NCBI GenBank assembly: GCA_910576895.1
Contig: CAJTJZ010000004.1
Span: forward strand, 37,487 to 101,486
Length of the DNA stretch: 64,000 nucleotides
Direction: 5' to 3'
From: an uncultured Lachnospiraceae bacterium
GTDB taxonomy: Bacteria > Bacillota > Clostridia > Lachnospirales > Lachnospiraceae
Notes under the pieces: generated by a model
The model's database searches: none
What the model was told of the DNA's origin: nothing
Seen by the model: the letters and a program-made list of their open reading frames with translations, nothing else
Made by a program: the position numbers and the translations under genes
Shown: one piece after another, positions 35,409-43,215 of the stretch
Layout of the letters: each line of letters starts with the position of its first letter
How positions within the stretch are numbered: position 1 is the stretch's first letter

Positions 35409-36953
35409 ATGAAAATAAAGAAGCGTCTAATGATTGCCTTTTTAATTATAACATTAGTTCCAGTTGGCTTGTCTATCAGTATTGGAACAATGCTGATAAA
35501 ATATCAGGAGATGTTGATGAAACAATCTTATCATGTTTCAGGGGATACAGTGCAGATTATTTTAAATCCAATGCGAATATTAGATGGAATTACAAGTCAT
35601 ATTTATGAAGAAATTACAAAGGTTTTAAATGAAGATCCAGATACATTAAATAATCAAGAACAGTTGCAAGAATGGAATGAAAAATTAAAACGTTTGCGTT
35701 CTTATCTTGTAGTAAGGAAAGATCAGGAATATATTTATATTGGAGATAGAGAAAAATTTTCTGAACTTATGGAAAAACTTCCAACGTTTGGTTCTTATGT
35801 AAAAAATGATGGTGGAAATTCTTATATGGATGGAGAGTTTCCGGCTTTTTTAAAGTTTCGGGATTTTTACTTTAAAAATAAGGAACAGGGAACAGTTTTT
35901 ATTATTACAGATTTTAATGCATTAGCACCCCAATTACGGCATTTTGTACTGGAATTTGCAGTTGCCTTTCCGCTTATTTTAATTTTAACGGCAGCACTTC
36001 TTACTGTTTGGATTTATCGTGGTATTTTAAAACCGTTAAATGTGCTAAAAATTGCAACGCATGAAATTAGGGAAGGAAATCTGGATAGTCCAATTTTATC
36101 AGACTCTGATAATGAAATTGGACTTTTATGTAAAGATTTTGAACAGATGCGTTTAAAATTAAAAGAGCAAAGTAGAACTTCTTTGCAATATGAGCAGGAT
36201 ATGAGAGATTTAATTCGCAATATTTCCCATGATTTAAAGACACCATTAACAACGATTAAAGGATATTCGGAAGGGTTGTTGGATGGTGTGGCAGGAACAG
36301 AAGAACGTAGAAGAAAGTATTTACAGACAATTTATAATAAAGCTGAGGATATGACTTCTTTAGTAGATGAACTTTCTATTTATTCTCAGTTTGATTGTAA
36401 TACAATTCCATATAATTTTCAAAGAATTAATTTAGATAATTATTTTACAGATTGTGTAAGTGAACTTCAGCTTGATTTGGAATTAAAACAGATAGAATTA
36501 AATTATATGAATTATATGGATCATGATTTGGAAATTGTGGCTGATCCAGAACAATTAAAGCGAGTAATTAATAATATTATTGGAAATTCTGTAAAATATA
36601 TGGGAAAGAAAAAAGGAATTATTAGTATTCGTATTAGAAAAACAGGAATACCACAGGAATCAACAAGGGTTTTAGTGGAAATTGAAGATAATGGAAGTGG
36701 GATTAAAGAACAAGAACTTACCAATATTTTTGAACGTTTTTACCGAACAGATACTTCTAGAAATTCTTCGAAAGGAGGTTCAGGACTTGGGCTTGCAATT
36801 GTAAAGAAGATTATAGAAGATCATGGTGGTATTGTCTATGCGACAGGTAAAGAAAATGTTGGAACTTGCATTTATTTTACACTAGAAATTGCAGAAAAAC
36901 AAAAAGAGCAAAGAAAAGAGGTAATGGAAGATGAGCAGAATATTAATTATTGA
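35409..36953 (+). CDS. Sensor histidine kinase with HAMP domain
   Basis: 514 residues. The first helix is at about 8-28, followed by an extracytoplasmic domain to about 180 and a second helix at about 183-206. HAMP runs to about 262. The His is in IRNISHDLKTPLTTIKGYSEG, with N-box VINNIIGNSVKYM, G1 EDNGSGI and G2 GSGLGLAIVKKIIEDHGG. It has the PhoR/VanS-like domain order. Its start follows GATGGGGGAACGGT, and the response regulator gene begins inside its last 23 bases. The kinase gene comes first, the reverse of most OmpR-type pairs. Signal unknown. Confidence 0.92.
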   Translation: MKIKKRLMIAFLIITLVPVGLSISIGTMLIKYQEMLMKQSYHVSGDTVQIILNPMRILDGITSHIYEEITKVLNEDPDTLNNQEQLQEWNEKLKRLRSYLVVRKDQEYIYIGDREKFSELMEKLPTFGSYVKNDGGNSYMDGEFPAFLKFRDFYFKNKEQGTVFIITDFNALAPQLRHFVLEFAVAFPLILILTAALLTVWIYRGILKPLNVLKIATHEIREGNLDSPILSDSDNEIGLLCKDFEQMRLKLKEQSRTSLQYEQDMRDLIRNISHDLKTPLTTIKGYSEGLLDGVAGTEERRRKYLQTIYNKAEDMTSLVDELSIYSQFDCNTIPYNFQRINLDNYFTDCVSELQLDLELKQIELNYMNYMDHDLEIVADPEQLKRVINNIIGNSVKYMGKKKGIISIRIRKTGIPQESTRVLVEIEDNGSGIKEQELTNIFERFYRTDTSRNSSKGGSGLGLAIVKKIIEDHGGIVYATGKENVGTCIYFTLEIAEKQKEQRKEVMEDEQNINY

Positions 36954-37620
36954 AGATGAAGAAGCAATTGCAGAACTAGAAAAGGATTATCTGGAATTAA
37001 GTGATTTTGAAGTAGAAATTGAGACAGATGGAAAAGCAGGAATGGATCGGGGAATGAAAGAGGATTTTGATTTTATCATTCTGGATTTAATGTTACCCGG
37101 ACTGGATGGATTTGAAATATGTAAAAAGATACGTAAGGCAAAAAATATTCCTATTTTAATTGTATCAGCAAAAAAGGATGATATTGATAAGATACGAGGG
37201 CTTGGACTTGGAGCAGACGATTATATGACAAAACCATTTAGCCCAAGTGAGTTAGTGGCACGTGTAAAAGCACATTTAACAAGATATGAAAGGCTTCTTG
37301 GTACTATGGTAGCTTCCAATGAAATTGTGGAAATTCGTGGTATTAAAGTGGATAAAACAGCAAGGCGTGTTTATGTAAATGGAGAAGAAAGGAATTTTAC
37401 AACAAAGGAGTTTGATCTTTTAACATTTCTTATGGAAAATCCAAATAGGGTATTTACAAAAGAAGAATTGTTTCGGGAAATTTGGGATATGGAATCATTA
37501 GGTGATATCGCAACCGTAACAGTGCATATTAAAAAACTTCGAGAAAAAATTGAATTTAATACATCAAAACCGCAATATATTGAAACAATTTGGGGTGTAG
37601 GATATCGTTTTAAAGTATAG
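36931..37620 (+). CDS. OmpR-family response regulator
   Basis: 229 residues. Receiver: EDEEAI acidic pocket, phospho-acceptor Asp in FIILDLMLPGLDGFE, T/S in LIVSAKKD and K in YMTKPFSP. A winged helix from about 130 ends with YIETIWGVGYRFKV. A GAGGTAATGGAAG site lies before the ATG within the kinase gene. It should regulate its own operon or distant genes; no transporter is adjacent. Confidence 0.93.
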   Translation: MSRILIIEDEEAIAELEKDYLELSDFEVEIETDGKAGMDRGMKEDFDFIILDLMLPGLDGFEICKKIRKAKNIPILIVSAKKDDIDKIRGLGLGADDYMTKPFSPSELVARVKAHLTRYERLLGTMVASNEIVEIRGIKVDKTARRVYVNGEERNFTTKEFDLLTFLMENPNRVFTKEELFREIWDMESLGDIATVTVHIKKLREKIEFNTSKPQYIETIWGVGYRFKV

Positions 37621-37624
37621 ACAG

Positions 37625-37653
37625 TTGTCAGAAATGTATTTTTGCATTATACT
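37625..37653 (+). promoter_or_regulatory. Promoter of the pseudouridine synthase gene
   Basis: TTGTCA (37625-37630), 17-bp spacer, TATACT (37648-37653), about 54 bp before the ATG. Confidence 0.55.
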
Positions 37654-37706
37654 TATGCTAAAAAAGGCAATATAAATTTTGATAAAAAGAAGGAAAGAAA
37701 AAGCAG

Positions 37707-38423
37707 ATGAAAAGACAGGAAAGCATTACTATTTTATATGAGGATGCAGATATTTGTGTTTGTAAAAAACCGATTGGAATACCATGTGAAAGCAAAAAGG
37801 TATCGCAACCAGATATGATAAAACTTTTGAAAAAGCAATTTTTTTTGCAAAATAAAGAAAAGGAACAATCTTATCTAGCACTTGTGCATAGATTAGATCA
37901 GCCTGTTGGCGGCGTTATGGTATTTGCAAAGAATAAAGAGTCAGCAGCAGATTTAAGCAGCCAGATAAGAAACCATACATTGATAAAGCAATATTTGGCT
38001 ATTGTTACAATAAGGAAGGATGGTATTAAGACTTGCGGACATTTAGAAGATTATCTTAGAAAGGATAGTAAAACAAATTTATCCTATGTTGTACAGAAAA
38101 AAACAGAGGATGCAAAGCTTGCTGTTCTTGATTATGAAATACAAAAGCAAAAAGAAAAGTTTGCTTTGATAAAAATTCATCTTACAACAGGTAGGCATCA
38201 TCAAATTCGTGTTCAAATGGCAGAACATGGCATGCCATTAGTATATGACAGGAAATATAATCCTGAATATAAAAATAGTAATCAGGGAAATCTTGCATTA
38301 TATGCTTATTTTCTTGCATTTTCCCATCCAATTACAAAAAAAAGTATGGAGTTTATAGACTATCCTTTGGAAGAACCTTTTGCGGAATGGCTAAATGCTA
38401 CAAAAAATATAAGAAAGTGCTGA
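37707..38423 (+). CDS. RluA-family pseudouridine synthase
   Basis: 238 residues, rather short for the family because there is no N-terminal S4 domain. The catalytic Asp is residue 64 in LVHRLDQPVGGVMVFAKN. The C-terminal GRHHQIRVQMAEHGMPLVYDRKYN is the second family signature. It isomerises uridine in rRNA or tRNA; the exact target cannot be told. It has its own promoter and is followed by the cysteine-repeat gene, which has a separate promoter. Confidence 0.92.
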   Translation: MKRQESITILYEDADICVCKKPIGIPCESKKVSQPDMIKLLKKQFFLQNKEKEQSYLALVHRLDQPVGGVMVFAKNKESAADLSSQIRNHTLIKQYLAIVTIRKDGIKTCGHLEDYLRKDSKTNLSYVVQKKTEDAKLAVLDYEIQKQKEKFALIKIHLTTGRHHQIRVQMAEHGMPLVYDRKYNPEYKNSNQGNLALYAYFLAFSHPITKKSMEFIDYPLEEPFAEWLNATKNIRKC

Positions 38424-38439
38424 AATTTGAATAAAGTTA

Positions 38440-38448
38440 TGATATAAT
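38440..38448 (+). promoter_or_regulatory. Extended -10 promoter of the Cys-repeat/DUF2752 genes
   Basis: TGATATAAT (38440-38448); the same extended -10 occurs before the kinase at 35409. The transcript leader then carries an 11-bp hairpin (38462-38472 with 38479-38489, one G-T pair). Confidence 0.45.
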
Positions 38449-38521
38449 AAAAGAGACTGTCAATAGGAAATTTGGAGTAATTTTCTATTAGGTTAAAAAT
38501 ACAGAGAGAAAGGATAAAAAA

Positions 38522-38770
38522 ATGGCACAAAATTTTTGTTTTTTAAAGGGTTTAGTTGATTGCAGCTCTGGGCGTGTACAGGATTGTAATTTTAAACACG
38601 TAAATAAATGTCCTATGGAGAAGGAAATATTAGAGGAAGAAGAAGCGTTAGGGAAAAAAGTAGAAAAGGAGATGACATTTTGCTTTTTAAAAGGAATTGT
38701 AGACTGCAATCCCGGACGTGTACAAGATTGTAATTTTAAACATGTAGGGAAATGTCCACTAAACAAATGA
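38522..38770 (+). CDS. Small protein with duplicated octad-cysteine module
   Basis: 82 residues. Two near-identical copies, residues 5-31 and 53-79, each place four cysteines exactly eight apart (C6, C14, C22, C30 and C54, C62, C70, C78). Shared residues include FCFLKG, VDC, GRVQDCNFKHV and KCP. A charged linker joins them. The strict C-X7-C-X7-C-X7-C spacing suggests metal or Fe-S binding, or disulfide rungs; each copy has one His. There is no signal peptide. ATG follows GAGAGAAAGGATAAAAA. Its stop overlaps the ATG of a DUF2752 membrane protein (ATGA), so the two are translated together. I know no named family for it. Confidence 0.85.
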   Translation: MAQNFCFLKGLVDCSSGRVQDCNFKHVNKCPMEKEILEEEEALGKKVEKEMTFCFLKGIVDCNPGRVQDCNFKHVGKCPLNK

Positions 38771-39309
38771 AAAAAATGGGTTATGTTATTTTAGTAGTTT
38801 TTATTGTTTCTATTTTTTATTTATTTGGACCGGGCTGCCCACAGCAGGCACTTTTTGGCATTTCCTGTTTAGGCTGCGGTATGACAAGAGCATATCTTCA
38901 GCTTTTCCAAGGAAATGTCAAAGGTGCATTTTTTTATCATCCTCTATTTCCCATTGTACCTTTTGCTGCTTTCTTTCTTTTTTTTAAGAAAAAAATTCCA
39001 AAAGTAATATTTAATATAACAATGATTTTTATTTTTACTTTGTTTTTATTTGTATATCTTTACCGTCTTTCTATGCATGATCCTGTTTTAAAATTTGATA
39101 TAAAAGAAGGATGGCTATATCAATTATTTATTCTACTTCGAAATATTTTTTTAAAAATTCATGTTCCGGCAGCGGTTTTTCATATAGAAAACCCTGTGCA
39201 ATATTGCATTTTAAATCTTTTAGAAATTGTGCTTGTTCCTTTGTTTCCACTCCTTCCGAAACAATTTGCATATTTAGCTCTTTTAGCATCTGGATTACAT
39301 TGGAAATAA
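38767..39309 (+). CDS. DUF2752 membrane protein
   Basis: About 181 residues from ATG at 38767 (ATGA overlap with the preceding gene); ATG at 38752 is possible. The diagnostic segment GPGCPQQALFGISCLGCGMTRAYLQLFQG carries CxxxxxxGxxCxGCGxTRA, the DUF2752 signature (quoted in part), after a first helix; two or three helices follow. DUF2752 proteins are small, uncharacterised membrane proteins. The last 61 or so residues are encoded opposite the 3' end of the GGDEF/EAL gene: no stop occurs earlier in this frame, so the C-terminus may be an accidental extension beyond the usual roughly 130-residue domain. Confidence 0.8.
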   Translation: MKKMGYVILVVFIVSIFYLFGPGCPQQALFGISCLGCGMTRAYLQLFQGNVKGAFFYHPLFPIVPFAAFFLFFKKKIPKVIFNITMIFIFTLFLFVYLYRLSMHDPVLKFDIKEGWLYQLFILLRNIFLKIHVPAAVFHIENPVQYCILNLLEIVLVPLFPLLPKQFAYLALLASGLHWK

Positions 39310-42300
39310 TAATTTGCTCCCTAGCAGTTGTAGAGCCATGATGAAAAAATTCCTTGTCTAATTTAATGACATCAAATGGTAAGATCCGCAGTAAATTTAG
39401 AGAGGAATATCCAGAGCCAAAATCATCCATAGAAAGCCGAAATCCAAGTTCATGCAAGGTATTTAAAGTTGCAAGCAGATAATTGTTATCAGAAAACATC
39501 GCACTTTCTGTTAGTTCTACTTCAATATATTTTCTAGGGACTTTGCAAGAATCCACAATATTTGTTATTTTTAATACAAAGTCCTGATCTTTTAAGTGAA
39601 CAGGAGAGAAATTAACAGAAATTGGAAATAATTTCTTTCCCATACTAAGCAAATTTTTTATTTGTAAACAAACTTTGCGAAGCATATAGAAATCAAGTTC
39701 TACAATAAATTCATTACTTTCAAAAATAGGAATAAATTCATTGGGAGGAATAAGTCCAATATCAGGTCTTCTCCAGCGTACCAGTGCTTCTGCACCACAG
39801 ATTTTATCGGTGGATAAATTAAATTTCGGCTGATAATAAACAAGAAATTCTTCATTTAAAAGAGCCTCGTCCATAACATCTTCAATTTCTTTTTGTTTTA
39901 CTAAAGTAGATTTCATGGATTCATTAAAAAATACATAAATAGATTTATGACTATCATGGATTCCACGCATTGCAATATTTGCTTGATCAATTGCAAGTGT
40001 TGCCGTATCAGGATAATTTGTAACACATAAACCAGCTTTGACTGTCAGCTTATGACTGCTTCCTTTGATTGTTTTCATATGATGCCATGCTTTCATAAGC
40101 TTATCCATGCGAGCCATAGAATCTCTTCCAGAACGATATTCCATCATAATAATAAATTTATCTGCTGTAACACGACAATAAATCTCTTTTGGCTTTAAAT
40201 TTTCTCGAATCATTTCTGCAAATTGTTTTAATACATTATCCCCTTCATTATAACCATAAGTTGTATTAATATATTTAAACATATCAATATTAGTATAAGC
40301 AAAGAGATAGCGTTTTTCTTTGTTTTGTTTCATAATATTATCTGCAACAGAAATAAATTTAAAGAAGTTATAGGAGTTTGTTAAAAAATCCCGTTCTTCA
40401 ATATTTTTTGCACGTTCTTCGGAATGAATTTTTAGTAAATAACCACCAATAATTTTAGAAATCATCGTTAGGGTACTGATTTCCTTTTGTGTCCATTTGT
40501 GTTTTTTCTCTTCCTTTATCATAGCTTGAAGGCATCCATGATAAACACTGTTTTCTGCAAAGCCGCATTGATATAGGCATTTTAAGTGTGCTCTTTTTAC
40601 AATAGGAATAAGATCTTCTGGAATAGGGTATTCCATAGAAAAAATATCATCTGTATAAAAAACTCCTGTTGGTGTAAGTTTATAATAATTTGTAGCATCT
40701 GCTTCCTTGACACTTCGACTTTGATAAGTGATAGGAGGATTTTTTTCTTCTGGATTAATCCAATCATAAGTTAATGTTGCATATTGCTGTTCATAGCTAT
40801 ATTCTTCAATGCAGATACGGCTTAAATGATAAGTAGAACCAACCAGAGAAAGTATCATATTTAAAGAACTTTTTAAATCACGTGCATCAAATAAAAAATC
40901 TACTACTTGTGCAACAAGATCCATATCAACATTGAGCCATGCAATATGTTTTTCTTTAAGCAATGCTTCTTCTTTTGTTGTATCTTCCTTTTTTTCAATA
41001 ATAGAACCTTTTTGTTCCATTTGTTCATTATAAATATGATAGCAGGATTTGCCAGCATTTTTAGAATAGTATAAAGCGATATCAGCATGTTTCATTAAAA
41101 TTTTTTGTGTCTTGCCTGCTTGTGGGTATACAGCGATACCAACACTTGTTGTAATTTGACGTTCGGAATGATCACCAACATAAATTTCTTTTAAAAGCTC
41201 ATTAATTAATTCCCCTTTTTCTATAATATAATCCAGAGAAGGAGCATTTTTTATAAAAATAGTAAATTCATCTCCGCCATAACGACTGACAATATGTTCT
41301 TTTTCAAAAGAGCCTTTTAATTTAGAGCTGATTTCTGTCAATACAGCATCACCGAAGATATGGCCATAAGTATCATTGATAGATTTAAAATTATCAACAT
41401 CAATCATACAAAAAGCATGAATATCTTTTTCTGTGGACTGTTCTAAAGCCTCATCAATTAATGTCTGTGCTGTTTTCCGATTGTAAAGCTTTGTTAGTGG
41501 ATCTCGTTCGGAAAGGTTTTTTAAGATTTCCATTTCTTGTTTCTCATGATTTATATTTGTAGTTTGTCCAAGAACAGAAATAGGATTTCCTTTTGTATCA
41601 AAAATAGTATTTCCAACGAGGGAAAACCAAACATAATCTCCATTAATATCAAGTGCTCGCAGTTCCGCAGAAATATTTGGAATTCCATGTTGCATTTCAT
41701 CACAGAATTTTTGAAATACAGGAATATCATCTTTGTAAATGGCATTGCGATTAAGCACAGATTTTTCAAAATTTGGTATTTTTGCACTACCAAGATTAAT
41801 TCCAGTAGCACTATCTGGTTTTTCCATTAGATTTTTTTTAATAGTATATTCCCAAATGGCAGATTGTGTATATTTCATTACAGTATGAAATCTATCTTGT
41901 TCTAATTGTAAGCGATTTTGATTGTTTCGGATACGAATGGTTGTAATGCTTTGTACAACAAAAATTAAAACAATCATAATAAAAACCACACTAAAAATAA
42001 CAAGAATCAAGTCATCAGAGGAGGCGTTTATTTTTGAAGCTTGTGCCTCTACATAAGAATATGGAATTAAATTGCATACAACAAGATTGGCGATGCCAAG
42101 ATCGTCATATGTCATGTAATATTCTATTTGATTGGTTGGATCAATAAAACGTACCAGACCATAAGAGTCTGCAATAAATGTATTTTTTAAAGTTTCCAGT
42201 GAACCAGAGATAAAATTCACAGTATTTAAATAGTCAAAGTAATTTACATTTGTATTACCATTTTGATCAAGCGTACAAAAACCTGTATTTTTATCAAGCA

Positions 42301-42919
42301 GCATAACAGAATCTTGATTGGAATAGGTGGAAATAGAAATAATGCTGTTATAGCGGTAAGGATTATAGCCATTTACAAGGATTCCAGAAAATTTATTTTT
42401 GAAAAAAACAGGCATAACAATTCGCAGATAAAAACCGTCAGAACCCGCATTAAAGGTATATAGTTTATTTCCTGTTTTTAGGGTAGCTAAGGAATTTAAA
42501 ATTTCAGGATCAAGTATATCTCCTTCTTGAAAATTTTCTGTAATCGGTTCTATTTCTTGTTGTGTTTTTGTTGTGTTTTGTATCATTTTTTCTAATTCGT
42601 AATTTGGATAATAGGAAAGTTTTCCCATAGAGTTTGTATAATTAGAACGGTTAATCAAACTGATAAAATCAGCAGTCGTATGTGTTCCATAAGTACCAAT
42701 AATATTATGCATTGCATTTTCTGCAGTACTTAGTCGATTGGAAATAATTTTTACTAAAGAATCACTATTAGAACGCAGATCATTTTCATAAATTTCAATT
42801 AATTGATTCTGCATTTGTGCTTGGTAATTTTTTATGCCTATGCTAATCGTTCCTAGAACAAATACGCAGGCAATAATTAAAAAAATTGTTGAATTTAAGT
42901 AAAGTTTTTTGCTTTTCAA
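39128..42919 (-). CDS. Cache-PAS-GGDEF-GAF-GGDEF(degenerate)-EAL protein
   Basis: 1263 residues. Membrane helices at about 10-29 and 303-323 flank a Cache-like sensor domain. A PAS domain (about 340-455) and a first GGDEF domain follow, with an intact YGGDEF at 547-552 that should make c-di-GMP. A GAF-like region (about 660-830) and a second GGDEF domain come next; the latter's site has decayed to RVTADKF. The C-terminal EAL domain keeps EAL (AEALVRWRRP), MDDFGSGYSS and SEGVE, so c-di-GMP hydrolysis is expected. It starts at TTG, preceded by GAGGCG. Net activity cannot be told; the sensor and PAS/GAF likely decide. The 3' end overlaps DUF2752 by 182 bp. Confidence 0.92.
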   Translation of the reverse strand: MKSKKLYLNSTIFLIIACVFVLGTISIGIKNYQAQMQNQLIEIYENDLRSNSDSLVKIISNRLSTAENAMHNIIGTYGTHTTADFISLINRSNYTNSMGKLSYYPNYELEKMIQNTTKTQQEIEPITENFQEGDILDPEILNSLATLKTGNKLYTFNAGSDGFYLRIVMPVFFKNKFSGILVNGYNPYRYNSIISISTYSNQDSVMLLDKNTGFCTLDQNGNTNVNYFDYLNTVNFISGSLETLKNTFIADSYGLVRFIDPTNQIEYYMTYDDLGIANLVVCNLIPYSYVEAQASKINASSDDLILVIFSVVFIMIVLIFVVQSITTIRIRNNQNRLQLEQDRFHTVMKYTQSAIWEYTIKKNLMEKPDSATGINLGSAKIPNFEKSVLNRNAIYKDDIPVFQKFCDEMQHGIPNISAELRALDINGDYVWFSLVGNTIFDTKGNPISVLGQTTNINHEKQEMEILKNLSERDPLTKLYNRKTAQTLIDEALEQSTEKDIHAFCMIDVDNFKSINDTYGHIFGDAVLTEISSKLKGSFEKEHIVSRYGGDEFTIFIKNAPSLDYIIEKGELINELLKEIYVGDHSERQITTSVGIAVYPQAGKTQKILMKHADIALYYSKNAGKSCYHIYNEQMEQKGSIIEKKEDTTKEEALLKEKHIAWLNVDMDLVAQVVDFLFDARDLKSSLNMILSLVGSTYHLSRICIEEYSYEQQYATLTYDWINPEEKNPPITYQSRSVKEADATNYYKLTPTGVFYTDDIFSMEYPIPEDLIPIVKRAHLKCLYQCGFAENSVYHGCLQAMIKEEKKHKWTQKEISTLTMISKIIGGYLLKIHSEERAKNIEERDFLTNSYNFFKFISVADNIMKQNKEKRYLFAYTNIDMFKYINTTYGYNEGDNVLKQFAEMIRENLKPKEIYCRVTADKFIIMMEYRSGRDSMARMDKLMKAWHHMKTIKGSSHKLTVKAGLCVTNYPDTATLAIDQANIAMRGIHDSHKSIYVFFNESMKSTLVKQKEIEDVMDEALLNEEFLVYYQPKFNLSTDKICGAEALVRWRRPDIGLIPPNEFIPIFESNEFIVELDFYMLRKVCLQIKNLLSMGKKLFPISVNFSPVHLKDQDFVLKITNIVDSCKVPRKYIEVELTESAMFSDNNYLLATLNTLHELGFRLSMDDFGSGYSSLNLLRILPFDVIKLDKEFFHHGSTTAREQIIISNVIQMLKELNMQIVSEGVETKEQAQFLKDLKCNIAQGFLYEKPLPEHEFLKKYFEVE

Positions 42920-43143
42920 AGTTTCGCCTCATTTCTATAGAAATAATGTTTGCTTTGTTCAGAAAAAATTTCTGATGTAAATTTGTATATAGGATATAAT
43001 ATCTATAAGAAAGTATATTTTTGTATTTTAATCTGTAATATTTATACGAAAAAATAAAAAACAGATAGTTTATTTTATCATTAAATAATAATAAAGTAAA
43101 GTAGGACGCATTTATTTTGTATATTTTTTATTGAAAAAAATGC

Positions 43144-43171
43144 TTGCAATCTGAAAAAAATGTGTTATAGT
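43144..43171 (+). promoter_or_regulatory. Promoter of clpB
   Basis: TTGCAA (43144-43149), 16-bp spacer, TATAGT (43166-43171). No CIRCE element or CtsR-type heptad repeat was found upstream. Apart from this, 42920-43215 holds nothing recognisable. Confidence 0.6.
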
Positions 43172-43215
43172 AGTTGTAGAACAGATAATAAAAGAGAAGA
43201 AATGGAGGTAGTGCT

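Noticed and set aside
38488..38766. Cysteine-rich minus-strand frame
   Set aside because: It mirrors the duplicated modules of the plus-strand gene; the repeat comes from the duplication, and it has no start site.
42920..43215. CIRCE or CtsR box before clpB
   Set aside because: No TTAGCACTC-type inverted repeat and no GGTCAAA heptads were found.
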